This document shows, piece by piece, positions 28,828 to 30,081 of a stretch of 30,081 nt of DNA. The DNA lies in contig CAJTWF010000034.1 in the NCBI GenBank assembly GCA_910579965.1, forward strand, positions 1 to 30,081, given 5' to 3'. Each line of letters opens with the position of its first letter. Position 1 is the first letter of the stretch. The translations under genes were made by a program, and so were the position numbers. The stretch comes from an uncultured Oscillospiraceae bacterium (GTDB lineage: Bacteria; Bacillota; Clostridia; Oscillospirales; Oscillospiraceae). The notes beneath the pieces are model-generated. The model saw only the letters and a program-made list of their open reading frames with translations, was not told the origin of the DNA and searched no databases.

Positions 28828-30081
28828 CTACCGTCCCTGGGGCCGCTTCCGCCGGCTCCGGCGGCCGTCGGCAAAGGCCACCAGCCGCCCCATTCTGGGG
28901 GGCTCGGAGGAGATTTTCCGCACCGCCGGCTGGGGCGGCGGGGGGACCGGCGCAGGCAGCGCCGCCGGCCGCAGGGACGCTCTCTCCGGGCGAATGGCCG
29001 GCCTCTCCAGGGGCGCACGCTGCTCCGGCCGCACAGCCGGCTTCTGCGGGCGCTTCTCCAGCCGGACGGGGACCGGCCCCTCCGGGACCGCCTGACGGCC
29101 CCGGGCGCGCTCCGCCCGGGGCGGACGCTGACCCGGCTGCTTTTTGGGCGAGGCCTCCAGGATCTCCATGGGCCAGGGGTGGTTCTCCACCACAGGCACC
29201 TTTCTGCCAGTGACCTTTTCAATGTCCTTGAGATAGGCCAGCTCGTCAAAGTTGCAGAAGCTGATGGCTACGCCGCTGCGGCCGGCCCGGCCGGTGCGGC
29301 CGATGCGGTGGACGTAGGTTTCCGGCACGTTGGGCAGCTCGTAGTTGACCACCGCCGCCAGCTCGTTGACATCGATGCCCCGGGCGGCGATGTCCGTGGC
29401 CACCAGCACCCGGATCGCCCCGCTCTTGAAGCTGTCCAGGGCCCGGATGCGGGCGGTCTGGCCCTTGTTGCCGTGGATAGCCATGGCGGCCACCCCGGCC
29501 CGGCCCAGCTCCTTCACCACCCGGTCCGCGCCGTGCTTGGTGTTGGTGAACACCAGCACGCTGTCCAGGCTCTCGTCCGCCAGCACATGCTGGAGCAGCA
29601 GCTTCTTGTTGCCCTTGTCCACCTTGTACAGCCGCTGTTCAATGGCGTCCACCGTGGAGGACTGGGGGGTCACCTCCACGCGGACGGGATCGTGCAGGAT
29701 CTTTTTCGAAAGCTCCGCGATCTCCTGGGGCATGGTGGCGGAGAACAGGAGGGTCTGCCGCCGCTCCGGCAGGCGGGCGATGACCTTGCGCACGTCGTGG
29801 ATAAAGCCCATGTCCAGCATCCGGTCCGCCTCGTCCAGCACAAAGGTCTCAATCCCGTCCAGCCGGATGTGGCCCTGATTGCACAGATCGTTGAGCCGGC
29901 CCGGCGTGGCCACCAGCACGTCCACCCCCCGCTCCAGCGCCTCCACCTGGGGCCCCTGGCCCACGCCGCCGAAGATGACCGTGTGGCGTATGCTCAGATA
30001 CTTGCCGTACTGGTCAAAGCTCTCCTTGATTTGCAGGGCCAGCTCCCGGGTGGGGGTCAGCACCAGGGCGCGGATGGGGGT
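28828..30081 (-). CDS. DEAD-box RNA helicase (RhlE/CshA-type), 5' end cut by the window
   Basis: At least 417 residues; the frame stays open to the right edge, so motif Q and Walker A (AxTGxGKT) lie outside. Visible motifs in order: TPTRELA, GG, TPGR, VLDEADRMLD, SATMP, LVFTNTKHGAD, VATDIAARGID and HRIGRTGRAG. They define an ATP-dependent RNA helicase that unwinds short RNA duplexes in ribosome assembly or mRNA decay. After the core, about 110 residues form a basic Pro/Arg-rich tail (PPRAERARGRQAVPE, later RRSRRKRPQGR) of low complexity. That is typical of RNA-binding tails in RhlE-like enzymes, so the paralogue cannot be named surely. Confidence 0.95.
   Translation of the reverse strand, partial: TPIRALVLTPTRELALQIKESFDQYGKYLSIRHTVIFGGVGQGPQVEALERGVDVLVATPGRLNDLCNQGHIRLDGIETFVLDEADRMLDMGFIHDVRKVIARLPERRQTLLFSATMPQEIAELSKKILHDPVRVEVTPQSSTVDAIEQRLYKVDKGNKKLLLQHVLADESLDSVLVFTNTKHGADRVVKELGRAGVAAMAIHGNKGQTARIRALDSFKSGAIRVLVATDIAARGIDVNELAAVVNYELPNVPETYVHRIGRTGRAGRSGVAISFCNFDELAYLKDIEKVTGRKVPVVENHPWPMEILEASPKKQPGQRPPRAERARGRQAVPEGPVPVRLEKRPQKPAVRPEQRAPLERPAIRPERASLRPAALPAPVPPPPQPAVRKISSEPPRMGRLVAFADGRRSRRKRPQGR

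Noticed and set aside
1..30081. tRNA, rRNA or tmRNA genes
   Set aside because: No cloverleaf, TTCGAATCC-type arm or rRNA motif was noticed on either strand.

Overview
The window suggests a chromosome segment from a high-GC, spore-forming anaerobic member of Clostridia. It looks most like the gut Oscillospiraceae (Flavonifractor / Lawsonibacter / Pseudoflavonifractor type). The grounds are the GC-rich codon use from about 12 kb onward, a pro-sigma-K gene, a rubrerythrin, an IIA-HPr-EI phosphotransferase operon, ackA, and strong AGGAGG ribosome binding sites. No database was searched; every family call is from recognised motifs.

Positions 1 to about 11,560 are accessory DNA of lower and uneven GC. 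From left to right they hold a 5'-truncated DUF4143 ATPase, a YafQ/DinJ toxin-antitoxin pair, a PD-(D/E)XK-like protein overlapping a beta-CASP metallo-hydrolase, and a tight nine-gene operon (4023-9911). The operon runs: unknown protein, double-HTH protein, unknown protein, DEDD-exonuclease-like protein, MotA/FliG-like fusion, unknown protein, PPP-type phosphatase, unknown protein, ADP-ribosylglycohydrolase. After a bidirectional terminator comes a minus-strand set with a double-HTH XRE regulator and a DUF3990 (ART-like) / DUF3791-like pair. This block abuts the 5' part of sigK (11459-11887, minus). The sigK frame breaks at the codons for Glu-Asn, the place where the skin element splits sigK in Bacillus subtilis. 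I therefore read 1-11,560 as part of a sigK-interrupting (skin-like) element. Its recombinase and the 3' part of sigK would lie left of the window.

Positions 11,900 to 30,081 are ordinary chromosome: an MBL-fold hydrolase, rsmA, an unknown conserved gene behind a hairpin that covers its ribosome binding site, then ftsE-ftsX with an EnvC/PcsB-like M23 peptidase (a cell-wall cleavage module). A poor 1.2-kb stretch follows, with a decayed Ig-like gene. Next come a yybP-ykoY-type manganese riboswitch in front of a flotillin, a rubrerythrin, a 34-residue Asn/Gln-rich micro-protein, crr-ptsH-ptsI, a lipoprotein, a 164-bp MITE-like element that supplies the stop codon of tmcAL, ackA, a BaiA/FabG-like SDR, and a DEAD-box helicase cut by the right edge.

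The most unusual items are the soluble MotA-FliG chimera in its operon, the interrupted sigK whose truncated frame ends in TGATG on the next gene's start, and the riboswitch-flotillin pairing.
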